From: Chelativorans alearensis | Lineage (GTDB): Bacteria > Pseudomonadota > Alphaproteobacteria > Rhizobiales > Rhizobiaceae | Assembly (NCBI RefSeq): GCF_010993735.1 | Contig: NZ_WQNI01000003.1 | Location: forward strand, 310,001-374,000 | Direction: 5' to 3' | Length of the DNA stretch: 64,000 nucleotides | Shown here: piece by piece, positions 10,622-19,004 of the stretch | How positions within the stretch are numbered: position 1 is the first letter of the stretch | Layout: the number at the start of each line of letters is the position of its first letter | Notes under the pieces: generated by a model | Seen by the model: only the letters and a program-made list of their open reading frames with translations | Databases searched by the model: none | Told to the model about the DNA's origin: nothing | Program-made: the position numbers and the translations under genes

Positions 10622-11908
10622 ATGCGCCTCGGCGGCAGGCTGGCGGCAGCCATCGACATTCTCCAGGACATCGAAAAACGTCATCGCCCCGCCGCGGATG
10701 CCATGCGGGACTGGGGCCTGTCGCACCGCTTCGCCGGCGCCGGCGACCGCGCGGCCATCGGCAACTTCGTCTATGACGGGCTGCGCCGCCGCCGCGCCGC
10801 AAGCTGGATTTTCGATGCCGACACGCCGCGTTCCCTCGTCTTCGGCGGCTACCTCCTGGAAAACGGGGCCGGGCCGGAAGCCCTCGACGGCGCCTTCACC
10901 GAGGACCGTTTCGCCCCGCCGCCGCTCGACGAGGCGGAGCTTGCCGCCCTTCGCGCGCGCCTCGGAAAACCCCTTCCCGACGCCGCGCGCGCCAATGTGC
11001 CGGAGTGGTGCGCGCCGCTGGCCGCACGTGCCTTCGGCGAGGCATGGGTGGAGGAGTGCGCCGCTCTCGCCGGCCGGCCGCCGCTCGATATGCGCGCCAA
11101 CACGCTGAAGGGGGAGAGGCGGAAGGTCCTCGCCGCCCTTGCCCGGGCAGGCGCCAAGGCCTCCCGCATCGCCACCAACGGCATGCGCGTCCCCCCCGTC
11201 GAAGGCGACGGGCGGCACCCCAACGTGCAGGCCGAGCCGGCCTTCCGCAAGGGCTGGTTCGAGGTGCAGGACGAGGGCTCGCAAATCGTTGCCGAGCTTG
11301 CCGGAGCGGCCCCCGGCCGCCAGGTGCTCGACTTCTGCGCCGGCGCCGGCGGCAAGACGCTGGCGATGGCGGCGATGATGGAAAATCGCGGCCAGATCCA
11401 CGCCTACGATGCGGACCGGCAGCGCCTCGCACCGATCTTCGACCGCCTGAGGCGGGCAGGCTGCCACAACGTCCAGGTGATCGCCGAGGACGCGGCGCTT
11501 GCCCGGCTCGAAGGGCAGATGGATCTCGTGATCGTCGACGCTCCCTGCACCGGCTCCGGCACCTGGCGCCGCCGGCCGGACGCGAAATGGCGCCTGACGC
11601 CGCAGCAGCTCGATGCGCGCCGGATGGAGCAGGCGGCGATCCTCGATACGGCGAGCCGTTATGTGAAGCCGGGCGGGCGGCTCGTCTACATCACCTGCTC
11701 CATTTTCCGGGAGGAGAACGCCGACCAGGTGCGCGCCTTCCTCGACCGCGCGCCCGCCTTCCACGCCCTCGACCATCGCGCCGTCTGGCAAGAGCGCTTT
11801 CCCGCCCACCCGCAGGCCGCGCACATCGAAGAGAATGACGGCATCACGCTCACGCCGGCAGCCACCGGCACCGACGGCTTCTACTTCGCCGCCCTCGAGC
11901 GCCGGTAG
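10622..11908 (+). CDS. rsmB: 16S rRNA m5C methyltransferase, RsmB/Sun family
   Basis: The protein has about 428 residues: an N-terminal NusB-like RNA-binding region, then a SAM-dependent Rossmann domain. Motif I is LDFCAGAGGKTLAMA, motif IV is DAPCTGSGTWRRRPDAKW, and motif VI with the catalytic Cys is YITCSIFREENADQV. The two-cysteine arrangement is that of RNA m5C methylases (C967 of 16S rRNA for RsmB). Starts at 10616 and 10622 are both possible; the second has better spacing from AAAAGG. rsmB lying between guaB and guaA is a common Rhizobiales arrangement as I recall it. Confidence 0.88.
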   Translation: MRLGGRLAAAIDILQDIEKRHRPAADAMRDWGLSHRFAGAGDRAAIGNFVYDGLRRRRAASWIFDADTPRSLVFGGYLLENGAGPEALDGAFTEDRFAPPPLDEAELAALRARLGKPLPDAARANVPEWCAPLAARAFGEAWVEECAALAGRPPLDMRANTLKGERRKVLAALARAGAKASRIATNGMRVPPVEGDGRHPNVQAEPAFRKGWFEVQDEGSQIVAELAGAAPGRQVLDFCAGAGGKTLAMAAMMENRGQIHAYDADRQRLAPIFDRLRRAGCHNVQVIAEDAALARLEGQMDLVIVDAPCTGSGTWRRRPDAKWRLTPQQLDARRMEQAAILDTASRYVKPGGRLVYITCSIFREENADQVRAFLDRAPAFHALDHRAVWQERFPAHPQAAHIEENDGITLTPAATGTDGFYFAALERR

Positions 11909-11938
11909 CAGCCCCGGCTATCGCATATGAACTTTATT

Positions 11939-12061
11939 AGGCTTCGCCGGGACCCCCACCCCTAACCCCTCCTCCCAAGGGGGAGGGGGACGATGGCGTG
12001 CTCGGCCGCACCTCCCTCCCCCTTGAGGGGAGGGATTGAGGGTGGGGGTCCGGCGAAGCCG
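11939..12061. repeat. Long palindromic GC-rich intergenic repeat, copy 1
   Basis: The ends GGCTTCGCCGG-ACCCCCACCC and GGGTGGGGGTCCGGCGAAGCC are inverted. Inside is a second dyad of CCC-AAGGGGGAGGGGG and CTCCCCCTTGAGGGG. A related copy is at 12729–12843. This is probably a non-coding chromosomal repeat able to fold as a long hairpin. Confidence 0.85.
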
Positions 12062-12151
12062 AACAAGGACTCCACCCATATGTGGCACCCCCTGCATTGC
12101 CCATCACCGCCCGCTTTGCCATAAACATGCCGGCCCACGAGGAAGAAGAAG

Positions 12152-12604
12152 ATGGCGGAACGACGGTTTGCCGAGGGGGATTTCGAGGCGCGGGTGCGCG
12201 CCAGCTTCGCCCGCCAGAAGGCGATGGAGACCATCGGAGCGAAGCTCACCGTGGTCACGCCCGGCGTCGTCGAGATCGAGATGCCCCATGCGGAGCGCTT
12301 CACCCAGCAGCACGGTTTCCTGCATGCCGGCGTCATCTCCATGGCGCTCGATTCGGCCTGCGGCTACGCGGCCTATTCGCTGATGCCGGCCGATGCCGGC
12401 GTCTTGACCATCGAGTTCAAGGTCAACCTTCTGGCGCCGGGCAGGGGAGAGCGCTTCCTCTTCCGCGGCACGGTCACCAAGCCCGGCCGCACCATCATCG
12501 TCGCCGACGGCCAGGCCTATGCCTACGACGGAGAAGCCAAGCTGATCGCCACCATGACCGGCACCATGATGAGCGTGGTCGGCCGGCGGGGCATCGAGGG
12601 CTGA
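12152..12604 (+). CDS. PaaI-family hotdog thioesterase
   Basis: The 150-residue single-domain hotdog protein has the active-site region FTQQHGFLHAGVISMALDSA; HGG-like sequences at this position are diagnostic of PaaI/YbgC-type acyl-CoA thioesterases. The second conserved strand is VLTIEFKVNLLAPGRGERF. It is likely to hydrolyse short or aromatic acyl-CoA in the cytoplasm; the substrate is not readable. It stands alone between two copies of the palindromic repeat. Confidence 0.85.
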   Translation: MAERRFAEGDFEARVRASFARQKAMETIGAKLTVVTPGVVEIEMPHAERFTQQHGFLHAGVISMALDSACGYAAYSLMPADAGVLTIEFKVNLLAPGRGERFLFRGTVTKPGRTIIVADGQAYAYDGEAKLIATMTGTMMSVVGRRGIEG

Positions 12605-12999
12605 GAGCCCGTGCGCCGGACGGGGCTCCCGCGGATGGAAGCAGCGCTGGAGAGGAAGGGTGCCTTTCGCCACGGCCGGCGTTTCCTCTCCCCCATTTCG
12701 GGCAGGGCAATTGTATATGAGTCACTCTTGCCGGCTTCGCCGGGACCCCCACCCCCACCCCTCCCCACAAGGGGGAGGGGGATTCTGAGGCGTCGGCGCC
12801 CCCCTCCCCCTTGAGGGGAGGGGTGAGGGGTGGGGGTCCGATCAAGGACTCAAAATCCATAGGAAGAGGCAGCCCGCGAAGCGGGACGAGCGGGGGCCGA
12901 ACCGCCATTTGCGATTGCCTGGCGCGCCGGGCGCCCCGGCGTGAATGTCGGCGTCGATGCGGTCGCTGCCCTGCCATTCGCGCGAGGAGCAAATCCGCC
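12605..12999. repeat. Gene-free stretch with palindromic repeat, copy 2 (about 12729–12843)
   Basis: The repeat begins CCGGCTTCGCCGGGACCCCC and ends GGGTGGGGGTCCGATCAAGG. Its outer arms are less perfect than in copy 1. The remainder of the stretch shows no believable gene or strong promoter. Confidence 0.75.
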
Positions 13000-13335
13000 T
13001 CACAGGTTCTCCTGCACGATCGCGTCGCTGGGATGGATGCAGACGAGCTCGAGCCGTTCCGCGCCGACATTCTCGAAGCGGTGCGGAACATTGGCGGCCG
13101 CGACGACGATGTCTCCCGGATAGCCCCGTGTCTTGTCGTCGCCCACGGTGAACTCGGCCTCGCCTTTCCTGACCACCCAGGTCTCCGAATAGGGATGGAC
13201 ATGCAAGCCCGATCCCCGGCCAGGCTCGGCATCGACCAGGAAGAAAGACACCGGCCCGCCAAGGTCGCGCCCCTCGAAGCGAACCGTGCGGCTCTGGCCG
13301 GGCTGTGGCTCCCGGTGACGAAGGATCCTGAACAT
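13000..13335 (-). CDS. Small cupin-domain protein
   Basis: The 111-residue single cupin barrel has motif 1 GLHVHPYSETWVVRKGEAEF (metal ligands H, H, E) and motif 2 PGDIVVAAANVPHRFENVG. It may be a metal-dependent enzyme or small-ligand binder; nothing more specific can be read. It is divergent from the MarR gene at 13602, with three operator-like repeats in the shared upstream region. It is therefore probably the regulator's target. Confidence 0.8.
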   Translation of the reverse strand: MFRILRHREPQPGQSRTVRFEGRDLGGPVSFFLVDAEPGRGSGLHVHPYSETWVVRKGEAEFTVGDDKTRGYPGDIVVAAANVPHRFENVGAERLELVCIHPSDAIVQENL

Positions 13336-13372
13336 GCCGTGTACCTCCTTCTCGCGCTGTCGCGGGTCAAAA

Positions 13373-13445
13373 TTATCTTCTCGGGAAGATATATCCATGG
13401 GAATTGTCTTCCTGTCAAGATAATATTTCTTCCTGTCGAGATATC
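13373..13445. promoter_or_regulatory. Three MarR-type operator repeats upstream of the cupin gene
   Basis: The perfect dyad ATCTTC-TCGG-GAAGAT is at 13375–13390. Two related sites follow: TTGTCTTCCTGTCAAGATAA near 13404–13422 and TTTCTTCCTGTCGAGATAT near 13427–13444. All share the half-site TCTTC and lie between divergent genes, as expected for MarR autoregulation. Confidence 0.65.
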
Positions 13446-13490
13446 TTGCTGGCAGTCCCGCAAAGTGTATGCTTTGCCTGCGGCAACTGG

Positions 13491-13536
13491 AGCAATTCCA
13501 GGAAAAGTGGAAACCGGTTTTCCGTCCGGAATTGCG
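13491..13536. repeat. 46-bp palindromic intergenic repeat, copy 2
   Basis: This copy is identical over 46 bp to the copy at 6015–6060. Here it separates the operator region from the MarR gene. Confidence 0.9.
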
Positions 13537-13601
13537 ACAAGACAAGGAGTTGGACCAGTTCATCGATTCCGTGAAACGATGAACTGGTCTAAGGCAGGGT
13601 G

Positions 13602-14153
13602 ATGGACGAAACCGAAGGAAACGAAGATTGGGCGGAGGATCACGTCGACCGGCTGCGCTGGCAGTGGGCGCGGGAATTGCCCGATCTCGACACCGAGCCG
13701 ATGGCGATCCTGGGGAGGGCCTTCCGGCTGTCGAACCTCGTGCGCCCCAGCATCGAGGCAACCTTCGCCGGTTTCGGTCTCGACCGTGGCGAATTCGACG
13801 TGATCGCAACCTTGCGCCGTTCCGGCCCGCCCTACCGGCTGACGCCGACGCAGATGTATTCCTCCCTCATGATCTCCTCGGGCGGCCTTACCCACAGGCT
13901 CGACCGGCTGGAGAAGGCGGGGCTGATCCGGCGCGAAAAATCGCCGCACGACGGGCGCAGCGTCCAGGTGGCCTTGACCGAGGCCGGCGTGGCACGCGCC
14001 GAAGAAGCCTTCCGCACGGACATGGCGAACGAAACCCCGTTTCTGCAGGCTCTGGACGCGAAAGAGCGCGAGGCGCTCGCGGGCCTGCTGCGAAAGCTGA
14101 TTGTCGGGATCGAGAATGACCTGGCGCAAAGCGGAGCGCCGGGCCCAGGCTGA
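13602..14153 (+). CDS. MarR-family transcriptional regulator
   Basis: The protein has about 183 residues. The winged-helix core reads LTPTQMYSSLMISSGGLTHR (recognition helix) followed by LDRLEKAGLIRREKSPHDGR (wing), the classic MarR signature. The ATG at 13602 follows an AAGG; a GTG one codon earlier is also possible. The divergent operators at 13373–13445 suggest that it controls the cupin gene and itself. Confidence 0.85.
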   Translation: MDETEGNEDWAEDHVDRLRWQWARELPDLDTEPMAILGRAFRLSNLVRPSIEATFAGFGLDRGEFDVIATLRRSGPPYRLTPTQMYSSLMISSGGLTHRLDRLEKAGLIRREKSPHDGRSVQVALTEAGVARAEEAFRTDMANETPFLQALDAKEREALAGLLRKLIVGIENDLAQSGAPGPG

Positions 14154-14193
14154 AGGGAGATTGGAGCCAGCGCGAATTCCCTCCGCAGCCGCG

Positions 14194-14514
14194 CTATTTC
14201 GGCAGGCTTTCCGAATTTCCAAAGACGATACGCTTCAATTCCGCCCGGCGCTCCCCGTCTGCCTCGACATAGGCGATCCTCCCCGGCGCATAGCGGTCGA
14301 GCATCCAGCGGGCGCTCGGCCCATCGTGCCAGTCGACCGCATAGCTCTTCGCTTCCATGCGCCATGAGCCCGTATAGGCCGTGCCGTCAGGCAAGAGCAT
14401 ATGGGCGGTGTCTTCGTCTTCGTAATAGATGACGGCCTCCTTGCCGCCGACGGAAAGGACGTGCGTGGTGCCCACCAGGAGGAGGGCGAGGGCAGTGTTT
14501 TCCAGAACGGGCAT
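14194..14514 (-). CDS. Hypothetical small exported protein
   Basis: The 106-residue protein starts with a short hydrophobic stretch (ENTALALLLVGTTHVLSVGG) that may be a signal peptide. It then has a compact region rich in Trp, Tyr and acidic residues, including GTAYTGSWRMEAKSYAVDWHDG. I do not recognise the family. It is divergent from the second MarR gene and shares a dyad operator with it. Confidence 0.6.
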   Translation of the reverse strand: MPVLENTALALLLVGTTHVLSVGGKEAVIYYEDEDTAHMLLPDGTAYTGSWRMEAKSYAVDWHDGPSARWMLDRYAPGRIAYVEADGERRAELKRIVFGNSESLPK

Positions 14515-14561
14515 GTGCTTTAACTCCTGGACGATGAGAACGATCTTGCGTCACGATTGAT

Positions 14562-14578
14562 AGTCAAGATACTTGACT
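14562..14578. promoter_or_regulatory. Perfect 7-3-7 operator dyad
   Basis: The sequence AGTCAAG-ATA-CTTGACT lies 19 bp before the second MarR gene and 47 bp before the divergent exported-protein gene. It is a likely binding site for the MarR protein itself. Confidence 0.7.
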
Positions 14579-14597
14579 TATAGGTGAGGCGATAAAA

Positions 14598-15071
14598 ATG
14601 GTCAAGAGACTTGATGAAAGATCAGCATGGCCGGATCACATCGGCTGGCGCCTTTGGGAGGCGAGCCGCACCTGGCAGCGCGAATTCGTTGCCGAAATGC
14701 GAAAAGCCGGCCATCCCTGGTTCACCGACGCGCGCGCCACGCTGATGGGGCACATCGCCCGCCGGGGCACGCGCCAGGCCGATCTGATCGAGCGCATGGG
14801 CATCACGAAGCAGGCGGTGCAGCAGCTTATTGACGGGCTGGAGGCCGAAGGCGTTCTCGCCCGGATGCCCGATCCCCGGGACCGGCGTGGGCGCATCGTC
14901 GTCCACACAGAAAAGGGCCTCTCGGCCCTTCGCGATTCCAACGACGTTAAGAAGAAGATCGAAGAGCGCTATCGGCGCCTGCTCGGTGAGGAACGCTTTA
15001 AAGCGCTCAGCGATGCGCTGAAACATTTGCTGCCGGCCACAGAGAAAGATCCAGACAAAACCTCCGCCTAG
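14598..15071 (+). CDS. MarR-family transcriptional regulator, second copy
   Basis: The 157-residue winged-helix protein has the recognition segment GITKQAVQQLIDGLEAEGVL and the wing RMPDPRDRRGRIV. It is the last host gene before the prophage. The phage inserted 80 bp downstream of its stop, so the gene is intact. Confidence 0.8.
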   Translation: MVKRLDERSAWPDHIGWRLWEASRTWQREFVAEMRKAGHPWFTDARATLMGHIARRGTRQADLIERMGITKQAVQQLIDGLEAEGVLARMPDPRDRRGRIVVHTEKGLSALRDSNDVKKKIEERYRRLLGEERFKALSDALKHLLPATEKDPDKTSA

Positions 15072-15150
15072 GCCATCGCATCCGGAGGGGAGGGTTTGAG
15101 GGTGGCGGTCTCAATGACATGATACATGTCCCCGCATCTCACTGGACAGG

Positions 15151-15155
15151 CGTAG
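15151..15155. repeat. Target-site duplication CGTAG, left copy
   Basis: CGTAG directly precedes the phage terminal TGTAG and matches CGTAG at 61386–61390. A 5-bp duplication is what Mu-type transposition makes. Confidence 0.92.
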
Positions 15156-15160
15156 TGTAG

Positions 15161-15202
15161 CGCGCAATTTCAGTTGGCACGGTCGCGCAAGTTTAGTTGG
15201 CA
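15161..15202. promoter_or_regulatory. Tandem transposase-binding sites at the phage right end
   Basis: The two sites are CGCGCAATTTCAGTTGGCA at 15161–15179 and CGCGCAAGTTTAGTTGGCA at 15184–15202, with 17 of 19 bases identical. Their inverse form recurs at 61226–61244 and 61362–61380. The spacing of 23 bp is close to R1–R2 in Mu. Confidence 0.88.
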
Positions 15203-15548
15203 TCGATTTGATGTGACCATTTGATCCGTTGAAGGCCTCTTCAACACCAATCGCACCAGATTGCGCCCCACCTTCTCCAAGGGTGCGCCAGGCCTTCACC
15301 AATCAAGATTGAACCCACGCTGGTTCTGTCGACAAGAATGACGGCGAGCGTTCGGTCAAGCGCCCCGATGCCCGCGTGGCTGCGATGCATTCATCCGCGC
15401 ATTGGCCCTCGGTTTGGGATGCGTGGAGATCGGCCAAGCGGATTTTCTCATCGGGAGCGGACGCCAGCCGGCTTCAGCCCCACTTGACCATTCCCATCTC
15501 GCCAAAGCTAATATTTAAGGTCATCGCAAAAGGGGCAAGGACGGAAAC
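15203..15548. other. Gene-free phage end region
   Basis: No credible ORF is seen. The stretch is less GC-rich than its neighbours. AT-rich sequence around 15510–15525 (GCTAATATTTAAGG) could hold the promoter for the rightward HEPN/nuclease operon, but no clear -35/-10 pair is visible. Confidence 0.5.
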
Positions 15549-15638
15549 GTGTGCAATCTCTACAACGTCACGACCACACGTAAGGCGATGCGGCAGTTCA
15601 TCGGGCTGATCCGCGACGCCGAAAAGGCGATCAACTAG
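15549..15638 (+). pseudogene. N-terminal fragment of an SRAP (YedK/HMCES) DNA-abasic-site protease
   Basis: From a GTG, 29 codons read (V)CNLYNVTTTRKAMRQFIG and then end at a TAG. Family members start M-C-N-L-Y-x-x-T-T or M-C-G-R and use Cys2 to bind abasic sites, so the first ~20 residues match well. The remaining ~180 residues are missing and were not found elsewhere in the window. The stop overlaps the start of the HEPN gene (TAGTG). It may now serve only as a leader peptide coupling translation of that gene. Confidence 0.55.
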
Positions 15639-16444
15639 TGCCTAGATTTCCAGAACCGCTGTCGGATCACGAGCGGCTGAAACTGGCAAAGTTCAGGACG
15701 GCGCGCTTGATCGACCACATTTGCGGGTTGTTTCAGATGCATGAAGCGAACGTCTATGCCGTCTATAGCGGGAGCCTCGCACGTCAGATTCCGCGCTCCT
15801 ACGCGGGGCATGCCTTCAACCAGTTCCAGGCCAGCATGCACCTCTTCGAGGTCATTCGCCTCACCGCCCTGTGGGACGCCCCGCGAGTTGATCGCGAAAG
15901 CATTCCGACCATCATCAAACTGATCGACAAGGCCGAGATCTTCGACGCTGTGATCGACAACACGCGGGCCTATTACCTCAACGACATGCTGATGGCCGAT
16001 CTCAATCCCGTCGAAGACCCACTACTCATCGAGGCAAAGCAGCACTGGCTGCAATCCTATCGGGGTGAGCGGGCGCAAATGGAGGTTGGCAGGACGGGAG
16101 AACGCTTTCGCGCGGCCATCGATGGGTGCACCGCCGTCGTGCGCTCGGAACAGCTCGGGGCGATTCGTTCGTACCGGGATCGCCACATCGCCCACAATCT
16201 GGATCTGCCCGATGCCAAGCTCGGCGAACAAGCCGAGGTCCGACGCGCCGCGAAATACGGCGACGAGACCTGGGTGCTCGAAAAGACGGTCGAGATCGCC
16301 GACAACCTGCATCTTGCGCTCAACGGTTCGAGCTTCGATTGGGAAGGTTCGCGCGATATTGCCAGGCGCTGCTCGGAACAATTGTGGAGCAACTGCCGGT
16401 TCGACATTCCGACGCGCCCGCGCCAACGGTCAGGCGACGGTTGA
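15638..16444 (+). CDS. HEPN (AbiU2-like) protein, first gene of a putative defence operon
   Basis: The protein has 268 residues, predicted all-alpha. The segment RSYRDRHIAHNLDL (around residues 177–190) contains R180-x5-H186, the HEPN RNase motif in the form usual for AbiU2-type abortive-infection proteins (R-x-K/R-x-x-A-H). It starts with a GTG that overlaps the stop of the SRAP fragment. Its own stop overlaps the next gene's ATG (TGATG). The tight coupling to a PD-(D/E)XK nuclease gene and the position at the phage end suggest a defence pair. Alternative: a non-catalytic HEPN scaffold. Confidence 0.7.
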   Translation: MPRFPEPLSDHERLKLAKFRTARLIDHICGLFQMHEANVYAVYSGSLARQIPRSYAGHAFNQFQASMHLFEVIRLTALWDAPRVDRESIPTIIKLIDKAEIFDAVIDNTRAYYLNDMLMADLNPVEDPLLIEAKQHWLQSYRGERAQMEVGRTGERFRAAIDGCTAVVRSEQLGAIRSYRDRHIAHNLDLPDAKLGEQAEVRRAAKYGDETWVLEKTVEIADNLHLALNGSSFDWEGSRDIARRCSEQLWSNCRFDIPTRPRQRSGDG

Positions 16445-18039
16445 TGAGCGCGGATCGCTCAGCGGCTGCTCTCGCTATGCGGCGCGATCGCGCGCGGAAG
16501 AAGCTCGCAAAAATGCTGTCGATGGCCTTTCCAGACGAATTTCTGACAATGATCTGGGCCGGCGCCGCAATCAAGTACGGGCATGTCGACAAGGGGCTTG
16601 CACAGTTTCAAATCGCACCACCAGAACTCATCGAAGGCCTGAAGAAGCCGGCGGCATTGAACTTCTGGACACTCGAGACGCTCGTCAACGAGTATCTGAC
16701 GACGCCAACGCGCCTGAACAGTCAGCGTGTCCACGTCCTCAATTGCAAGGACTTGAACAATCTAGGGGGATTGCATAACAGAATAATGGAACTCGAAAAC
16801 GCAGACGATAGCATTTTCCTCAGCCAGAACCATGTGCTGTCGGGGATGGCCCGCATCGCGCAGCGCCAGTTCTCCTGGCAGCGCGACAACTGGAACCGAA
16901 CGTCGCTGTTCAGGTCAACGATGCTGTTTCATTTCCCGGAGGCGGAGGAGCATTTTCGCGCCAAGCACGGGATATCCATGGGCGACTTTTCAAGGGTTGG
17001 CCTCCTTGCCTATAGCCACCTCAAGGCATATCCAGCCATCGCTTTGAACGTCGACGCCAAGCCAGTTGGGCTATCCGACGAAACGCGCGATGCCGCATTC
17101 ACGATCCTGTCGGAAACGGTGCTCTCGGCCCGAAAAGAAGCAACTTCGATGAGGGCGGCACATCCCTATGTGGCGTACAAGCCCAGCAGGTTGCGCGAGA
17201 AGCCTTGCCTGATCTCCAAAGACGGGCGGCGCATCTTTGCGCCGATTCCCGAGCTCGTGATGGAGCGCTACACGCGGGGCCTGTACTACGATCTGGTTGA
17301 TGGTGGCGGACGTTTGAACGACAAGCTCGGCAAGAATTTCGAGAACTATTGCGTCACCCTTTTGCGCGGGAGCCTGGAGCGCATCACTGTCCATCCTGAG
17401 ACCATTTACAAGAAGGGACAGCAGCGGACGCCCGACATCCGGTTGATGTGCGGCGAAGAGGTGCGCGTGGTCATCGAGTGCAAGGCCAAGAAGGCACCCT
17501 TCCTGGCCAAATTCGGGGAGATGGACGCGGTGTTGAAATCCGCCGGTCTAGACGAGCTGGCAAACGGCGTGATGCAGATTTGGCGGTATTTCGCCGATGC
17601 GCGGTGCGGTGACATCCAAGATGCTGGGCCCACTCATGAGAATGCGCTGGGGATGGTCCTGACACTGGACAGCTGGGCCGACATGTCGCGCGAGATGCGG
17701 GAAGAAATCATGAGGCGCGCGCGGGTGCGGGCCGCCGAAAAACTTCCCCACGCGATCGACGAAGACTTTCGGGCGGTGCTGATCAAGTATGTCGACGACC
17801 TAGAGATCGTTCTTGATACCTGCACGGACGATAGTTTTCTGTCCGCACTCGATAAGGGCGCCGCTGACGATCTTGCGGACTGGCACCTTTCCAGCCTGCA
17901 CGATCAAGTACCAGGCCGCAGCGCAGTGGAAAAACCCTTCCCGTTCCAGGCTGAATGGCCCGAGGTGATGTCGTGGTGGGAGGATTGGCTGAGAGACATT
18001 CGCCCCAAATTCGCCAAGCCGGGAAGTCGTGATTCATGA
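16444..18039 (+). CDS. PD-(D/E)XK nuclease-domain protein, second gene of a putative defence operon
   Basis: The protein has 531 residues. The N-terminal ~290 residues are uncharacterised and mostly helical. The C-terminal part has a restriction-endonuclease-like core: E300 in LGKNFENYCVTLL, D331 in RTPDIRL and E345-x-K347 in VVIECKAKK. These are spaced as in PD-(D/E)XK enzymes that recognise and cut nucleic acid. The start at 16444 is fixed by overlap with the HEPN stop; the open frame upstream is a shadow. It is convergent with the methyltransferase gene 56 bp away. The specificity and trigger are unknown. Confidence 0.75.
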   Translation: MSADRSAAALAMRRDRARKKLAKMLSMAFPDEFLTMIWAGAAIKYGHVDKGLAQFQIAPPELIEGLKKPAALNFWTLETLVNEYLTTPTRLNSQRVHVLNCKDLNNLGGLHNRIMELENADDSIFLSQNHVLSGMARIAQRQFSWQRDNWNRTSLFRSTMLFHFPEAEEHFRAKHGISMGDFSRVGLLAYSHLKAYPAIALNVDAKPVGLSDETRDAAFTILSETVLSARKEATSMRAAHPYVAYKPSRLREKPCLISKDGRRIFAPIPELVMERYTRGLYYDLVDGGGRLNDKLGKNFENYCVTLLRGSLERITVHPETIYKKGQQRTPDIRLMCGEEVRVVIECKAKKAPFLAKFGEMDAVLKSAGLDELANGVMQIWRYFADARCGDIQDAGPTHENALGMVLTLDSWADMSREMREEIMRRARVRAAEKLPHAIDEDFRAVLIKYVDDLEIVLDTCTDDSFLSALDKGAADDLADWHLSSLHDQVPGRSAVEKPFPFQAEWPEVMSWWEDWLRDIRPKFAKPGSRDS

Positions 18040-18095
18040 CAAATTGCCTAGCAGTCCCGTCCAAGAGAGAATTTCTGCGCCCAAGGTTCCTTCAC

Positions 18096-19004
18096 TCATC
18101 CGCCCCCAAAATGGGCAGCCTTGAGAGTTCGCCACGCATATGCCGCAGCCAGGCTGACCACCCCGTTACCGGCAGCCTGGGCGCGGTCCATCCGATCGGC
18201 CATCCCATCAGCCAGTCCGAGAAGTTCGGGTTGAAGGTCAGGTCGCCGGCCGAGTATCTCGCCCCAGCGGTCAAACTCAAATGGAGCGGGTGCGAAGAGC
18301 GGAAGCTGAAAGCCTTCGGCCTGTCCGCGCAGCTCGTCACGATCAGCCAGATCATCGTCCACAGCTTCGCCGCCTTGCCGATCGCCACCTGGCTGCCCGT
18401 CTGGCCGGGATCGTCGCGCAGCTTCATCCCCTCGGCCGACAGCTCCATCTCGATGCGGTTGCAGTAAAGGCTTCTCGTCGGCGTGGGCCACAATGAAGAA
18501 GCGCCGGCGGAAGTGCGCCGCGCCGACTTCGTGCGCCGAGAACAGGCCCGCTTTGACGCTATAGCCCAGGTCCTGAAGGTCGCCGACGACCTTGGCGGCG
18601 CCCAGATCGAGATGGCCCTCGACATTCTCGAAGAAGCACCATTCCGGCCCGATCTCCGAGACGACGCGGCGGATTTGCGGCCACAGATGCCGCGGGTCGC
18701 GCGCGCCGCGCTTGCGGCCGGCATAGGAGAAGGGCTGGCAGGGATATCCGCCAGAGACGAGATGAACCTTGCCGCGCCACGGGCGGCCGTCGAAGGTAGC
18801 AAGGTCGTCCCATAAAGGCGCGCGATCCAGGGCCTGGTCTTCCATCCTGGCCACGAGGGCGGCCGCGGCGAAGGCTTCCCGTTCGACGAAACATACAGTT
18901 CGATATCCGGGTTCCGCGATATGGAGACCGAGCTCCAGTCCGCCAACGCCGGCGCACAGTGCGATGCCAGCAAGTTCATCGTTTCGGGGGGCAGATAGAG
19001 CCAC
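18096..19004 (-). CDS. C5-cytosine DNA methyltransferase
   Basis: The 302-residue protein has motif I ALCAGVGGLELGL, motif IV GGYPCQPFS with catalytic Cys89, motif VI FFENVEGHL and motif VIII RRRFFIVAH. The target-recognition part is short. It starts at a GTG preceded by AAGGGA, inside the end of com, with a 29-bp overlap. In Mu this slot is held by mom, whose translation needs Com, so this methylase probably replaces Mom in protecting virion DNA from host restriction. No cognate restriction enzyme with the usual layout was seen nearby. Confidence 0.88.
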   Translation of the reverse strand: MALSAPRNDELAGIALCAGVGGLELGLHIAEPGYRTVCFVEREAFAAAALVARMEDQALDRAPLWDDLATFDGRPWRGKVHLVSGGYPCQPFSYAGRKRGARDPRHLWPQIRRVVSEIGPEWCFFENVEGHLDLGAAKVVGDLQDLGYSVKAGLFSAHEVGAAHFRRRFFIVAHADEKPLLQPHRDGAVGRGDEAARRSRPDGQPGGDRQGGEAVDDDLADRDELRGQAEGFQLPLFAPAPFEFDRWGEILGRRPDLQPELLGLADGMADRMDRAQAAGNGVVSLAAAYAWRTLKAAHFGGG

